This document shows positions 16,263-24,071 of a DNA stretch of 35,525 bases, in pieces. Made by a program: the position numbers and the translations under genes. Origin of the DNA: Bradyrhizobium centrolobii. Its GTDB lineage: Bacteria; Pseudomonadota; Alphaproteobacteria; Rhizobiales; Xanthobacteraceae. Below the pieces are notes generated by a model, which was given only the letters and a program-made list of their open reading frames with translations, made no database searches and was not told where the DNA came from. Positions within the stretch are counted from its first letter, which is position 1. Each line of letters starts with the position of its first letter. The DNA is taken from NCBI RefSeq assembly GCF_001641635.1, contig NZ_LUUB01000125.1, forward strand, positions 1 through 35,525, given 5' to 3'.

Positions 16263-16697
16263 TCACTTGATCAGGATCGGCGATTCCACGCTGACATGAT
16301 CGGCCTCGGAAATCGAAATTCCCAAGCCCAGCATCCAGCGCCCGCGCGTCAACTGCGCCACCTTCACGCGCCAGCCAGCATCGCCATCACGCGAGGCCTC
16401 GACCGGTGCCAGCTTTCGGCCGGTCTGCATGTCCACGAGCGCCACCGACACGGCCTTCGCCGTGAGCGGCGTCTCATCGGTCGTCTCGAGCTGGATGGTG
16501 ATCTCGACGGGACCGGCGCGGCCCGGCGAGACCGTGACGTTGGCCATCGCCGTCTCGGCGTGCAGATGCGTGAAAAAGCTGTCGTCATCCGTCGCTGCCG
16601 CGAGCGGTGCGGCAGCAACGACGAGCAGAGCGCCCGCTCCAAGCGCAAGAGCCCTGATGGTTCGACGCAAGGTCATGGGAGTCCTGATCGATTTCAT
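16263..16697 (-). CDS. Periplasmic YtkA/FixH-like small protein
   Basis: This 144-residue protein has an N-terminal signal peptide (about residues 1-36, hydrophobic core near LGAGALLVVAAAPLAA) and a single beta-rich domain. Recognisable landmarks are LHAETAM, VSPGRAG, TPLTAK and RGRW. The same landmarks in the same order (IHSDRAM, VSPGKAG, TPLRAK, AGRW) form the C-terminus of the CopC-CopD fusion, so the two domains look paralogous. The ATG at 16697 overlaps the stop of pcuC. Its precise role is unknown; a periplasmic copper-handling role is inferred from context. B. japonicum pcu is described with five genes, so this may be the extra one. Confidence 0.75.
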   Translation of the reverse strand: MKSIRTPMTLRRTIRALALGAGALLVVAAAPLAAATDDDSFFTHLHAETAMANVTVSPGRAGPVEITIQLETTDETPLTAKAVSVALVDMQTGRKLAPVEASRDGDAGWRVKVAQLTRGRWMLGLGISISEADHVSVESPILIK

Positions 16698-17230
16698 CAC
16701 ATCTTCATTCCCGAATGATCCGGCATTTTCTTCATGTCCATATGGCCGGAATGTCCGGCATCGCCGGGCGCCTGCGCGCCGACACCCTGGACGTCGAGGG
16801 AGATCGCGACCTTGCCGGCCTTTTCGAACTCAAGGGTGACCGGCACCTTGTCGCCCTGCTTGAGCGGCCCTTTCAGCTCCTTAAGCATCAAATGATAGCC
16901 ACCCGGCGCAAGCTTCACGGTCTTGCCGGGATCGATCGCAAGTCCCTTGTCGAGCGGGCGCATCTTCATCACGCCATTGTCCATTGCCATCTCATGGACG
17001 TCGGCCTTGCCCGCAATCTCCGTCGAGACGCTGATCAGCTTGTCCGGCGCCGTCCCCTTGTTCTCGATGGTGAGATAGCCGCCGGCGACCTTTGCGCCGC
17101 TCGGCGTCGCCCGGCTCCAGGCCTGCGAGATGACGAGGTCGCCGGCCTTGACGTCGTCAGCGCGTGCCGGTGCGGCGAACATTGCGGCCGAGAGCGCAGC
17201 GAGCGCGAGGATGCGTGAGAGCTTGTTCAT
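16697..17230 (-). CDS. pcuC: PCu(A)C periplasmic copper chaperone
   Basis: This 177-residue secreted chaperone delivers Cu(I) for assembly of the CuA and CuB centres of cytochrome oxidases. The signal peptide ends near ARA-DD (residue 24). The PCu(A)C copper motif is present as H79, M90, H113 and M115 (VHEMAMD, MKMRPL, YHLML). The tail is rich in histidine and methionine (GHSGHMDMKKM, DHSGMKM), a further copper-binding feature seen in some members. AGGT stands seven bases before the ATG at 17230, ruling out the longer frame. It follows the TonB receptor by 41 bp and overlaps the next gene. Confidence 0.93.
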   Translation of the reverse strand: MNKLSRILALAALSAAMFAAPARADDVKAGDLVISQAWSRATPSGAKVAGGYLTIENKGTAPDKLISVSTEIAGKADVHEMAMDNGVMKMRPLDKGLAIDPGKTVKLAPGGYHLMLKELKGPLKQGDKVPVTLEFEKAGKVAISLDVQGVGAQAPGDAGHSGHMDMKKMPDHSGMKM

Positions 17231-17271
17231 GAGGCTTACCTTTCTTGTCGTCGTTAACATCGCTCCACCCG

Positions 17272-19740
17272 TCAGAACGTGTACTTGCCGGCGAGAACGA
17301 AGGTTCGTCCCGGGAACGGATGGAACAGGAAATACTGCTCGTTGAAGAGGTTATCGATGCCGAAGTCGAACGCAAAATTCTTCGTCGCGTTGTAGTGGAT
17401 CTTCAAGTCCACAACGAAAAAGTTATCGAAGGCACCGTACACGCGCGAGACGATGTCGGTGTTGTCGAGCGTCGAATACTGCTTGCCGCTATAGCGTGCC
17501 GCGACCGTGTAGGCCCAACTGCCGTTCGGCCGATAGGTGACGCCGAACTTGGCACGCCAATCCGGGACGCAAGGAACACGCTTGCCGACCGCCGTCGTCG
17601 GGACACCCGTCAGAGGATCCCTTCCGGCCCAGTTCGCGTCGGCCAGAATTCGGGAATCGACATAGGTCACGCTGCCGAAGAGCTGAAGCCCCTGGATGAG
17701 GACGTTGTCCTTGTCCGCGGATAGTTCAACGCCCTGCAACCTGATGGCGTCGACATTGCTGAACGTCGTCGCCGTCTGGGTCGCGTTGATCGCGTTGGTC
17801 TGCGAGATGATGGCGTTGTTGGTCCTTTCCCTGAACAGGGTCAGCCGCACGCGGCCGTCGTTCCAATGGCGTTCGATGTTGAGCTCACCCGTAAAATCCT
17901 GCTCAGGCTTGAGGAAGGGATTGGCCACCGTGATCGTGTTGCCGACCGTCACGTTCTGATAGAGCTCGAGCACCGTCGGGTAGCGATAGGCCTCCCCGAA
18001 ATTGGCCGTGATGTTCCAGTCCCTGTTCGGATCCCAGGACAGCGAGGCCTTCGGCGAAAAATTCGTCGAGGACAGGCCGGGCTGGTTCGCCGTAAATGTT
18101 GACGTGATCGCGCCCGCCGCACTCGCCGCGGTGACGACATTGAGTCCGTCGAGCGCCTGCCAGCTCTCAAGCCGCCCGCCCAATGTCAGCTTCAGGTTGG
18201 GCTGAATCTTCCAGGCGTCCTGGAGCCACAGCGCGCCGGTCCGGGTCTCGCCCTCGCCGTTTGCGTAAAGCTGCCCCGTGCCGGTCGACGAGGTCTGATA
18301 CCAGACCGTCGACGCGTAGGTCGGATTCTCCATGCGATAGCGATCGCCATGCAGGCCGAAACTGATCTCGTGCGGGCCGTCGTAGCCGAACGGCCGCCAG
18401 ATGCCCTTGGCGTCCGCGTTCTGCCAGTTGGTGCCATCCATGCGCGTGATCTTGCCGTTCTGCGAGAAGCCGAGGCCTGATGTCACCGTGTAGGGATTGA
18501 GCTGGGTGTCTTCGAGATAGTTGTAGCTCGACGCGGAGAGGTCGAAATCGAAGATGCCCTTCGTGTCGCTCTTCACAGCGACCGCGTTGCTCAAATGGGT
18601 CTGGTCCCAGATGTACTTGCCGCTGGCGAACGTGCTGATGCCGGCAAAGGTCGGCAGCCCGGTGGCGGTCGAACGGAGATAGGTCTGCGGATCGGAGACC
18701 TGATGATTGTTCCAAATCCCGAGCGAGTACGTCGCCTGCACCAGGGGCGTCATATCATAGGCCAGCCGCAGATTGGCTGATGTCTGCTGCGAATGCGCGA
18801 GAATGCCGGTGCCGACGACGTCGGCCTCCTGCCCGACCTTGTTCTTGGCCGGGAACGCGCCGGTGGTACCCGCGGGAATGCTGCCATTCGTCGTGTAGGT
18901 CAGCGGCTGCTGAAAACTGTCGAGATAGTTGGCGCTGACGAGCCATGACAGCTTGCCGTCACGGTTGCCCGCCGCCGCACTGGTCTGGCTGGTCGGATAG
19001 ACACCCCTGGTGCCGTATTGATTCCACGGCATCACCGACACCGTCTCCTTGACGACCGCGAACGGCTTGTCCGGCATCTTTGACGTGATCAGGAGCACGC
19101 CGCCGATCGAATTGCCGGGATAGGCAGCCGCGAACGGACCGTTGAGGTAGTCCACCCGTCCGATCGCTTCCGGCGAAATCAGGTTCCACTTCGGCGAGGC
19201 ATTGGTGTTGTTGTTGCCGATCAGCGCCGAGATCAGGAGCTCGTCATAGTAGATCAGCGTGCGCGCGCTGGAGTTCACGCCCCAGCTCCGCGTCGCCAGC
19301 ACCGCCATGTTGTCGCCGTCGTTGCGCTTCCGCACGAACAGGCTCGGCATGTACTTAACGGCGTCCTCGGGGTCCTTGAGGTTAATCGTCTCGTCGGCCT
19401 CCTTCGCCGTGATGCTGAACGAGCGCTGCGGCAGTTGATAGCGGGCCACGGCGGCGGGCGTCTCCAGCGACGGACGTGCGGTAGCGGCGCCCTGGCCATC
19501 GGCGGCAACCGCCGGCGCCGCCCGCGCGGCCGAGGCGACCGGCTTTGCCGACGGGCTCCTGGCTCCGGCCGTTTGCACCGCCGGCTTGCGCGGCTTGGGC
19601 TTCACCGCTGCGGGCGCATCGACGGTAACCGACGGCAGCATCCTCTCGCTGCTTTGGGCAAAGGCCTCACTCGCCCACGCGAGCAGCGCGGCCTGAACGG
19701 CCACCGCACTCACGCCGCGAAGGGCATGACAACGTAACAT
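17272..19740 (-). CDS. pcuB: TonB-dependent outer-membrane copper receptor
   Basis: This 822-residue receptor has a signal peptide, a long proline/alanine-rich linker (about residues 45-95), a plug domain (about 100-225) and a 22-strand beta-barrel ending in the outer-membrane C-terminal phenylalanine (GKYTF). Its place directly before the PCu(A)C gene matches PcuB, the copper-starvation-induced receptor of B. japonicum. The ligand may be free copper or a copper chelate; sequence does not say. The ATG at 19740 has AGGAA upstream and yields a normal signal peptide, unlike the longer frame from 19776. Confidence 0.88.
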   Translation of the reverse strand: MLRCHALRGVSAVAVQAALLAWASEAFAQSSERMLPSVTVDAPAAVKPKPRKPAVQTAGARSPSAKPVASAARAAPAVAADGQGAATARPSLETPAAVARYQLPQRSFSITAKEADETINLKDPEDAVKYMPSLFVRKRNDGDNMAVLATRSWGVNSSARTLIYYDELLISALIGNNNTNASPKWNLISPEAIGRVDYLNGPFAAAYPGNSIGGVLLITSKMPDKPFAVVKETVSVMPWNQYGTRGVYPTSQTSAAAGNRDGKLSWLVSANYLDSFQQPLTYTTNGSIPAGTTGAFPAKNKVGQEADVVGTGILAHSQQTSANLRLAYDMTPLVQATYSLGIWNNHQVSDPQTYLRSTATGLPTFAGISTFASGKYIWDQTHLSNAVAVKSDTKGIFDFDLSASSYNYLEDTQLNPYTVTSGLGFSQNGKITRMDGTNWQNADAKGIWRPFGYDGPHEISFGLHGDRYRMENPTYASTVWYQTSSTGTGQLYANGEGETRTGALWLQDAWKIQPNLKLTLGGRLESWQALDGLNVVTAASAAGAITSTFTANQPGLSSTNFSPKASLSWDPNRDWNITANFGEAYRYPTVLELYQNVTVGNTITVANPFLKPEQDFTGELNIERHWNDGRVRLTLFRERTNNAIISQTNAINATQTATTFSNVDAIRLQGVELSADKDNVLIQGLQLFGSVTYVDSRILADANWAGRDPLTGVPTTAVGKRVPCVPDWRAKFGVTYRPNGSWAYTVAARYSGKQYSTLDNTDIVSRVYGAFDNFFVVDLKIHYNATKNFAFDFGIDNLFNEQYFLFHPFPGRTFVLAGKYTF

Positions 19741-19825
19741 GGGGCATTCCTGACGCCGGCAGCTCTCGCCGGCCAATTGACGGCATCAATCGCCGGCAGA
19801 CGGGCCGCGGCGACCAAGAGGGGCG

Positions 19826-20215
19826 TCAGGAAAACTGTGGAGGCGCGCGCGCCTGGGCGCTGGAGCCGCGATGGGACGCGCCGACATGATCCGCTGCGTC
19901 ATGCCACGCCACGCTTTCAGCGTGGCGGAAGGAAATGCCGAAGGTTGTATGCGGCGGCGCGTCCAGCGACGCGTTGGCCTGCGCCAGGCAACACAGCGCG
20001 CAGGCACCGGCATGCGCTGCCGGCGCTCCCGTCTGATCGTCGAGGCCGGCGCCCTGCTCGCTCGCGCTATGGCAGATGACCGCGGTCTTGAGCGGATCGG
20101 CCACGGCCTGGCCGGCCGCCCAGCACGCCGCAATCGGCGCCAGCACCTGCATCGCCAGCGCGATCAGGACGATCGGTAGGAATCTTTGCAGCCGCGCGCG
20201 CATCCGCCGAACCAT
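19826..20215 (-). CDS. DUF2946 family protein, copy 1
   Basis: This 129-residue protein starts with a membrane/signal segment (about residues 12-34) and carries clustered ligand-type residues: VICHSA, then HAGACALCC. The DUF2946 family is repeatedly found in copper operons and may bind copper, though no function is proved. It immediately precedes the TonB receptor, so it is the candidate for the periplasmic PcuA. It differs from copy 2 (22667-23056) at 11 residues, eight of them in the last third. The duplicated DNA covers the whole gene. Confidence 0.8.
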   Translation of the reverse strand: MVRRMRARLQRFLPIVLIALAMQVLAPIAACWAAGQAVADPLKTAVICHSASEQGAGLDDQTGAPAAHAGACALCCLAQANASLDAPPHTTFGISFRHAESVAWHDAADHVGASHRGSSAQARAPPQFS

Positions 20216-20223
20216 TCGTTCGC
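19833..20223. repeat. 391-bp direct repeat, left copy
   Basis: These bases align collinearly, without gaps in the compared ends, to 22674-23064 (offset 2841). Identity is very high over about 19950-20223 and lower toward the 3' end of the gene (19833-19950). Weak similarity continues a little past 20223 (a shared AGTCGAGRTCGCT near 20251 and 23093). Confidence 0.85.
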
Positions 20224-20293
20224 TTACTAACTAGACACGATCCGCCACAGAGTCGAGATCGCTCTTTGCCCCAGATTGACGCAGAACAATCAT

Positions 20294-21226
20294 TCAGTTC
20301 ACGAGGTGTATCGCGGGATGCATCGTCCCAAGCAGCCCGACAATGGCGAGAATGGCAAGGCCGAGAGCAAGCTCGACCGTGCTGTTGCGCGTGAGCCAAC
20401 GCAAGGCGCCGTTGCCGAACGGGGTAAGCCGCGGCGTCAACACCAATCGGTTGATCAGGGCGAGTATCAGCATGAGCGCGATCAGGACAAGCTTGAGCAG
20501 CAACAACCGCCCATATTCTGTGACGATCAGCGCATGCATTGAGCCGACAAGAATGGCGGCGTTGATGAAGCCTGTGAGCAGGAGCGTGAGCACGCTGACC
20601 ACCCCCATCATCGAAAACCGCCCGACGACGTCGCGGGTGATCGAGACAGCCTTGCTTTGGCAAGCCGCACCCAGGAACAGGATCAATGACGCCAAGCCAC
20701 CGATCCAGGCCGCGGTGGCCGTCAGATGCAGCGCATCCGCGGCAAGATGCAGGTACCCTGCCTCGCCAACGGTCGAGCCGGCATGGCCAATCCAGGCAAG
20801 GCTTGCGGCAAATGCGACCGCGGCCGCAAATCCAAGCCATTGCGCGATCGCCACGCGATGATAGACGAGGCAGGCGGCCAGACAGACTGCAAGGCCCGCT
20901 CGAAGCGTTGTCACCTGGCCGAACTGCGTTTCGTTGATCACCGTCGACAAAACGTCCGCCGACATTGCCTCATCGAGCGGCATCCCACTCATCGAGGCGG
21001 CTTGAAGCAACAGCCAGATCGCGCCGGAGATCACGGCAACGCCAAGGCCGAGCCACGAAACCCGTAAGGTCGGCGCCTCGAACGCAGCAGGCGCGGCTGC
21101 ATCCGGGCGGAAGCTCGGCGCGGCGATGACGGTCCGAAAGATGACATCTCCGACCATGATCGCGGTCGCCGCAAAATGCACGACGCGCGTCGCGACCAAC
21201 GGCACTCCGGCTGCTGACCAGTCCAT
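20294..21226 (-). CDS. copD: CopD-family inner-membrane copper protein
   Basis: This 310-residue integral membrane protein has about eight transmembrane helices. Histidines in conserved CopD-type positions include VVHFAATA, AWIGHAGS and ADALHLTATAAWIGGL. CopD proteins are thought to carry copper across the inner membrane with CopC. The ATG at 21226 is used; a TTG at 21232 has a closer AAGGG and may be the real start. It follows copC by about 13 bp. This is a second CopD in the locus besides the fused one in pcuE. Confidence 0.88.
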   Translation of the reverse strand: MDWSAAGVPLVATRVVHFAATAIMVGDVIFRTVIAAPSFRPDAAAPAAFEAPTLRVSWLGLGVAVISGAIWLLLQAASMSGMPLDEAMSADVLSTVINETQFGQVTTLRAGLAVCLAACLVYHRVAIAQWLGFAAAVAFAASLAWIGHAGSTVGEAGYLHLAADALHLTATAAWIGGLASLILFLGAACQSKAVSITRDVVGRFSMMGVVSVLTLLLTGFINAAILVGSMHALIVTEYGRLLLLKLVLIALMLILALINRLVLTPRLTPFGNGALRWLTRNSTVELALGLAILAIVGLLGTMHPAIHLVN

Positions 21227-21239
21227 CTGCAATCAGCCC

Positions 21240-21608
21240 TTATGGACCGACCTGGAACGTGAAGCTCCCATCGGTCGTGTGGGTATCCACGGACAGCACG
21301 TGCCAGTTCACGTGGTATGTGCCCACCCCTGCCTGCTTCAGCGAGATCGACATCTGGTTGCCGCTGACGCGCGCCTTGCCGGCGTCCGCGCGCTGCCCGG
21401 AGGGACCCGTGACGGCTATCGAACTGAATGCCGCTTCAAGTTTCTGGGTGAACCAGAGCGTCACCTCGCGCGGAGGGCCCGCGACCTTGTTGCCGACGCG
21501 CGGCTCCGCATGGTCGAGAAAGGCGTGGGCGCACGCTTCGCCGGACATCACCGAAGCCAAGAACAGGACCATGAACGGTATCATCGAACTCAGAGATGAG
21601 CGTCGCAT
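21240..21608 (-). CDS. copC: CopC periplasmic copper-binding protein
   Basis: This 122-residue protein has a signal peptide cleaved before HAFLDHAEP, leaving the N-terminal histidine typical of the CopC Cu(II) site. The CopC C-terminal part (YHVNWHVLSVDTHTTDGSFTF) adds the distal Asp/His ligands. AGGAA lies eight bases before the ATG. It starts 3 bp after the stop of the outer-membrane transporter and is followed closely by copD, so the three probably form one unit. Confidence 0.92.
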   Translation of the reverse strand: MRRSSLSSMIPFMVLFLASVMSGEACAHAFLDHAEPRVGNKVAGPPREVTLWFTQKLEAAFSSIAVTGPSGQRADAGKARVSGNQMSISLKQAGVGTYHVNWHVLSVDTHTTDGSFTFQVGP

Positions 21609-21611
21609 CGG

Positions 21612-22613
21612 TCAATTCCTTGCAAAGGGGCTGGCGGGCTGGACCGCCCCACCAAAAATCGGCTTGCCGATTCCGTGGGGATCAATGTCGTCGAGATAGA
21701 AGTGCAACTGTCCGATTACGCCGACATGCGTTCCGCTTTGCCGGTTGATTGGAATGAGGGCCTCGATACCCACCTGATACTTGTTGCCGACCCAGAGGAC
21801 GCCGGGATTGATGGTGCCTGTTGTCGTCGTGCCCGAGGTGAGCGTGTTCGCGACGGGTGTTTGCAGAGTGGCTTCGACGAGCGGGATCAGGTGATTGAAG
21901 AACTCCGGCAAGCCGAGGTCCACGACGGATGATTTCAGGTAAGGCATGCTGTACTGGATGGTTACCCCCCAGTTCACCACGCGCGGATGGAATTCGGTAT
22001 CGGTAGTTAAATCGCCGGAATCGGGATCGATCCCGGAAGTGGTCGTGAAATTCCTGGCGGGAATTGCGTAGCCGACCTGGCCAGTAACGGCGATGGGGCG
22101 AAGCCAGGAGAACGTATCCGGCAGGTCGCCAAAACCTTTGCCGAACCAGAGCATTGGTGAGTAGGTGTTGAAGGGATCGGCCCCGACGTTTTGCGCGCCG
22201 GTGCCGCCCCATTCGATGTTGAGGCCGACCGACATCACGAATTCATGCGCGGGATCTCTGAAGACCCGGTACTTGAACGTGGTCTCCAGGTTCTGAAATC
22301 CGTTGGCGCCGGGGACGGTCAGATCCATCGAACTGAGAAATGTATAGGTTGAGCCAAACGACACCGCAAAATCCTCGGTGATACGTTTGGAGAACTCGCC
22401 GGATACGTCGCGTTGCCGGACCGGCGGGACGTCGCCGGTCTTGAAGCTATCGACGGTGGGGAGTGACAGTTCGTCGTTGACGCCGGGGTCATCGATCCCG
22501 AGCGTTGCCGGGAAGAAGCGGTTGCCGACGATTTCGTGGGCCATGCTTCCAGACAGAGGAAGAATCGCGATCACGGCCCCCAAGAGGCTCGCACGCGGAT
22601 GAGAGATAGACAT
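21612..22613 (-). CDS. Outer-membrane transporter, MetA/phenol-type barrel
   Basis: This 333-residue protein has a signal peptide ending near SMA-HE and a sequence rich in alternating polar and aromatic residues. That resembles the PF13557-type transporter family, predicted small outer-membrane beta-barrels. Examples are WGVTIQYSMPYL and YQVGIEALIPI. Such genes often precede copC-copD in proteobacteria, though the transported substrate is unproved. The ATG at 22613 has GGAGA nearby, which decides it over a longer frame running into the repeat. It lies 53 bp after DUF2946 copy 2. Confidence 0.75.
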   Translation of the reverse strand: MSISHPRASLLGAVIAILPLSGSMAHEIVGNRFFPATLGIDDPGVNDELSLPTVDSFKTGDVPPVRQRDVSGEFSKRITEDFAVSFGSTYTFLSSMDLTVPGANGFQNLETTFKYRVFRDPAHEFVMSVGLNIEWGGTGAQNVGADPFNTYSPMLWFGKGFGDLPDTFSWLRPIAVTGQVGYAIPARNFTTTSGIDPDSGDLTTDTEFHPRVVNWGVTIQYSMPYLKSSVVDLGLPEFFNHLIPLVEATLQTPVANTLTSGTTTTGTINPGVLWVGNKYQVGIEALIPINRQSGTHVGVIGQLHFYLDDIDPHGIGKPIFGGAVQPASPFARN

Positions 22614-22666
22614 GAGAAGTCTCCGCAAATTGACGCGCAAGTTCAGCAGCCGGTCGGCCGCCATAC

Positions 22667-23056
22667 TCACGTCAACTGTGGAGGCGCGCGTGCCTGTGCG
22701 TTGGATCCGCTGTGGGACACGGCGACGCGATCCGCCGCGTCGCGCCACGCCACGCTTTCAGCATGGCGGAAGGGAATGCCGAAGGTTGTATGCGGCGGCG
22801 CGTCCAGCGACGCGTTGGCCTGCGCCAGGCAACACAGCGCGCAGGCACCGGCATGCGCTGCCGGCGCTCCCGTCTGATCGTCGAGGCCGGCGCCCTGTTC
22901 GCTCGCGCTATGGCAGATGACCGCGGTCTTGAGCGGATCGGCCACGGCCTGATCGGCTGCCCAGCACGCCGCAATCGGCGCCAGCACCTGCATCGCCAGC
23001 GCGATCAGGACGATCGGTAGGAGTCTTTGCAGCCGCGCGCGCATCCGCCGAACCAT
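22667..23056 (-). CDS. DUF2946 family protein, copy 2
   Basis: This is a 129-residue paralogue of the protein at 19826-20215, with the same membrane segment and the same VICHSA and HAGACALCC elements. Differences include F12L, G35D and a cluster at the C-terminus (WRDAADRV instead of WHDAADHV). It is the first gene of the whole leftward copper locus. An AGGCG just before the ATG is better than the matching place in copy 1. As the promoter-proximal copy it may be the ancestral pcuA position, with the other arising by duplication, or the reverse. Confidence 0.8.
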   Translation of the reverse strand: MVRRMRARLQRLLPIVLIALAMQVLAPIAACWAADQAVADPLKTAVICHSASEQGAGLDDQTGAPAAHAGACALCCLAQANASLDAPPHTTFGIPFRHAESVAWRDAADRVAVSHSGSNAQARAPPQLT

Positions 23057-23064
23057 TCGTTCGC
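22674..23064. repeat. 391-bp direct repeat, right copy
   Basis: This is the partner of 19833-20223, in the same orientation, 2841 bp apart. The pair brackets the transporter, copC and copD genes exactly. Confidence 0.85.
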
Positions 23065-23524
23065 CTGCTACGTAAACACCGCAGGGCGCCCGAGTCGAGG
23101 TCGCTTCGACCGGCTTTTTGTCCTAGGGCAAAATTCCCGAAAACCGTGCTCGAAGGTCCCCAGCTCGGTCCGAAGTCCGCCTTTTCAGGCGCTCGCAGCT
23201 CCCCGCATATCCACAGATTTCTTATGTTTGTCATATACTTACGGAGCGCTCAGCCCGATCATTTCGTCAATTGCTCGAATTTTGAACAATCGTTGCCGAA
23301 AATGATGACAAGTGAGAAAAGTTGATCTAGCATCCCTCTTGCTCAGGCTGGCCGCGAGGTCGAAGTCTGGTGGTCCAAGTCTCGGGAGGAGCCCCTGACG
23401 CGCAAAACGCAGCGTCGCCCCGTCAATCAAGATCAAATCTTAGAATCGGGGATAATAGGGTCGACACAATTTTCGAGCGGGGCCAGGGCCCCGCTCTTTT
23501 TTTGCCCGCACGGCCTCTACGCCG
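23057..23524. other. Divergent regulatory gap, copper locus and globin
   Basis: This 468-bp stretch must carry the promoter of the leftward copper locus and whatever drives the globin. It is AT-richer around 23215-23330. On the minus strand ATGACA near 23235 is followed 17 bp later by GATATG, a weak sigma-70-like candidate. I could not recognise a copper-responsive operator. A perfect terminator lies at 23475-23503. A plus-strand frame with no start, containing REVEVWWSKSREE at about 23350-23390, is open but unconvincing. Confidence 0.5.
23475..23503 (+). terminator. Perfect rho-independent terminator before globin
   Basis: GAGCGGGGCC-AG-GGCCCCGCTC forms a perfect 10-bp GC-rich stem, followed by seven T (23497-23503). 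Orientation is plus-strand. It lies 21 bp upstream of the globin ATG, with no plus-strand gene before it in the window. Confidence 0.9.
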
Positions 23525-23929
23525 ATGAATGCTTCCCCTAATCCGATCGAACTGAGCTTTGATCTCGCGGCAACGCGGTGCGCGGACCTCACGCCGTTGG
23601 TCTATCAGCGGCTGTTTCGCGAGTATCCCGAAGCGCAGGCCATGTTCCGCTCGCAAGGGAGCGAACTCGTGAAGGGATCGATGCTGGCGCTGACGATCGA
23701 GGCCATCCTCGACTTCGCCGGGACACGCGGCGGACATTTCCGGCTGATCGCCTGCGAAGCGTCCTCGCACGACGCCTATGGCACGCCGCGCGAACTGTTC
23801 ATCGCCTTCTTCGCCGTCATCAGGGATACGCTGCGCGACCTGCTCGGCGACGAATGGTCGCCCGACATTGCGCTGGCCTGGGACAAATTGCTCGTCGATA
23901 TCGACGCATTCGCCGCCGCTTCGGCGTAG
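23525..23929 (+). CDS. Single-domain globin-like protein
   Basis: This 134-residue all-helical protein has globin landmarks: LFREYPEAQAMF (B/C helix with CD phenylalanine), a distal E-helix region (VKGSMLALTIEAIL) and SSHDAYGTPRELF, where the histidine fits the proximal F8 position. The closing helices are ALAWDKLLVDI. It lacks the FAD/NAD reductase part of flavohaemoglobins. Oxygen or NO binding is inferred. There is no clear ribosome binding site, and a terminator sits just upstream, so expression may depend on readthrough or the start may be wrong. It is divergent from the copper locus. Confidence 0.7.
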   Translation: MNASPNPIELSFDLAATRCADLTPLVYQRLFREYPEAQAMFRSQGSELVKGSMLALTIEAILDFAGTRGGHFRLIACEASSHDAYGTPRELFIAFFAVIRDTLRDLLGDEWSPDIALAWDKLLVDIDAFAAASA

Positions 23930-24071
23930 CGCTTTGCGCTGCACCAACGCGCCGCGGCGATTTCCCGCGCGATTGCAGATTGGGTAGCGTGAGCTCCACG
24001 ATTGTGAGAGACTTTCCGCCTCGGTAGCGCAATCAATGACGCGCCGACGTTAAAAGATATGGGAGCGAGCG

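Noticed and set aside
23340..23460. Open plus-strand frame with REVEVWWSKSREE
   Set aside because: No start codon or ribosome binding site and no recognised family. Better explained as leader or RNA sequence ending at the terminator.
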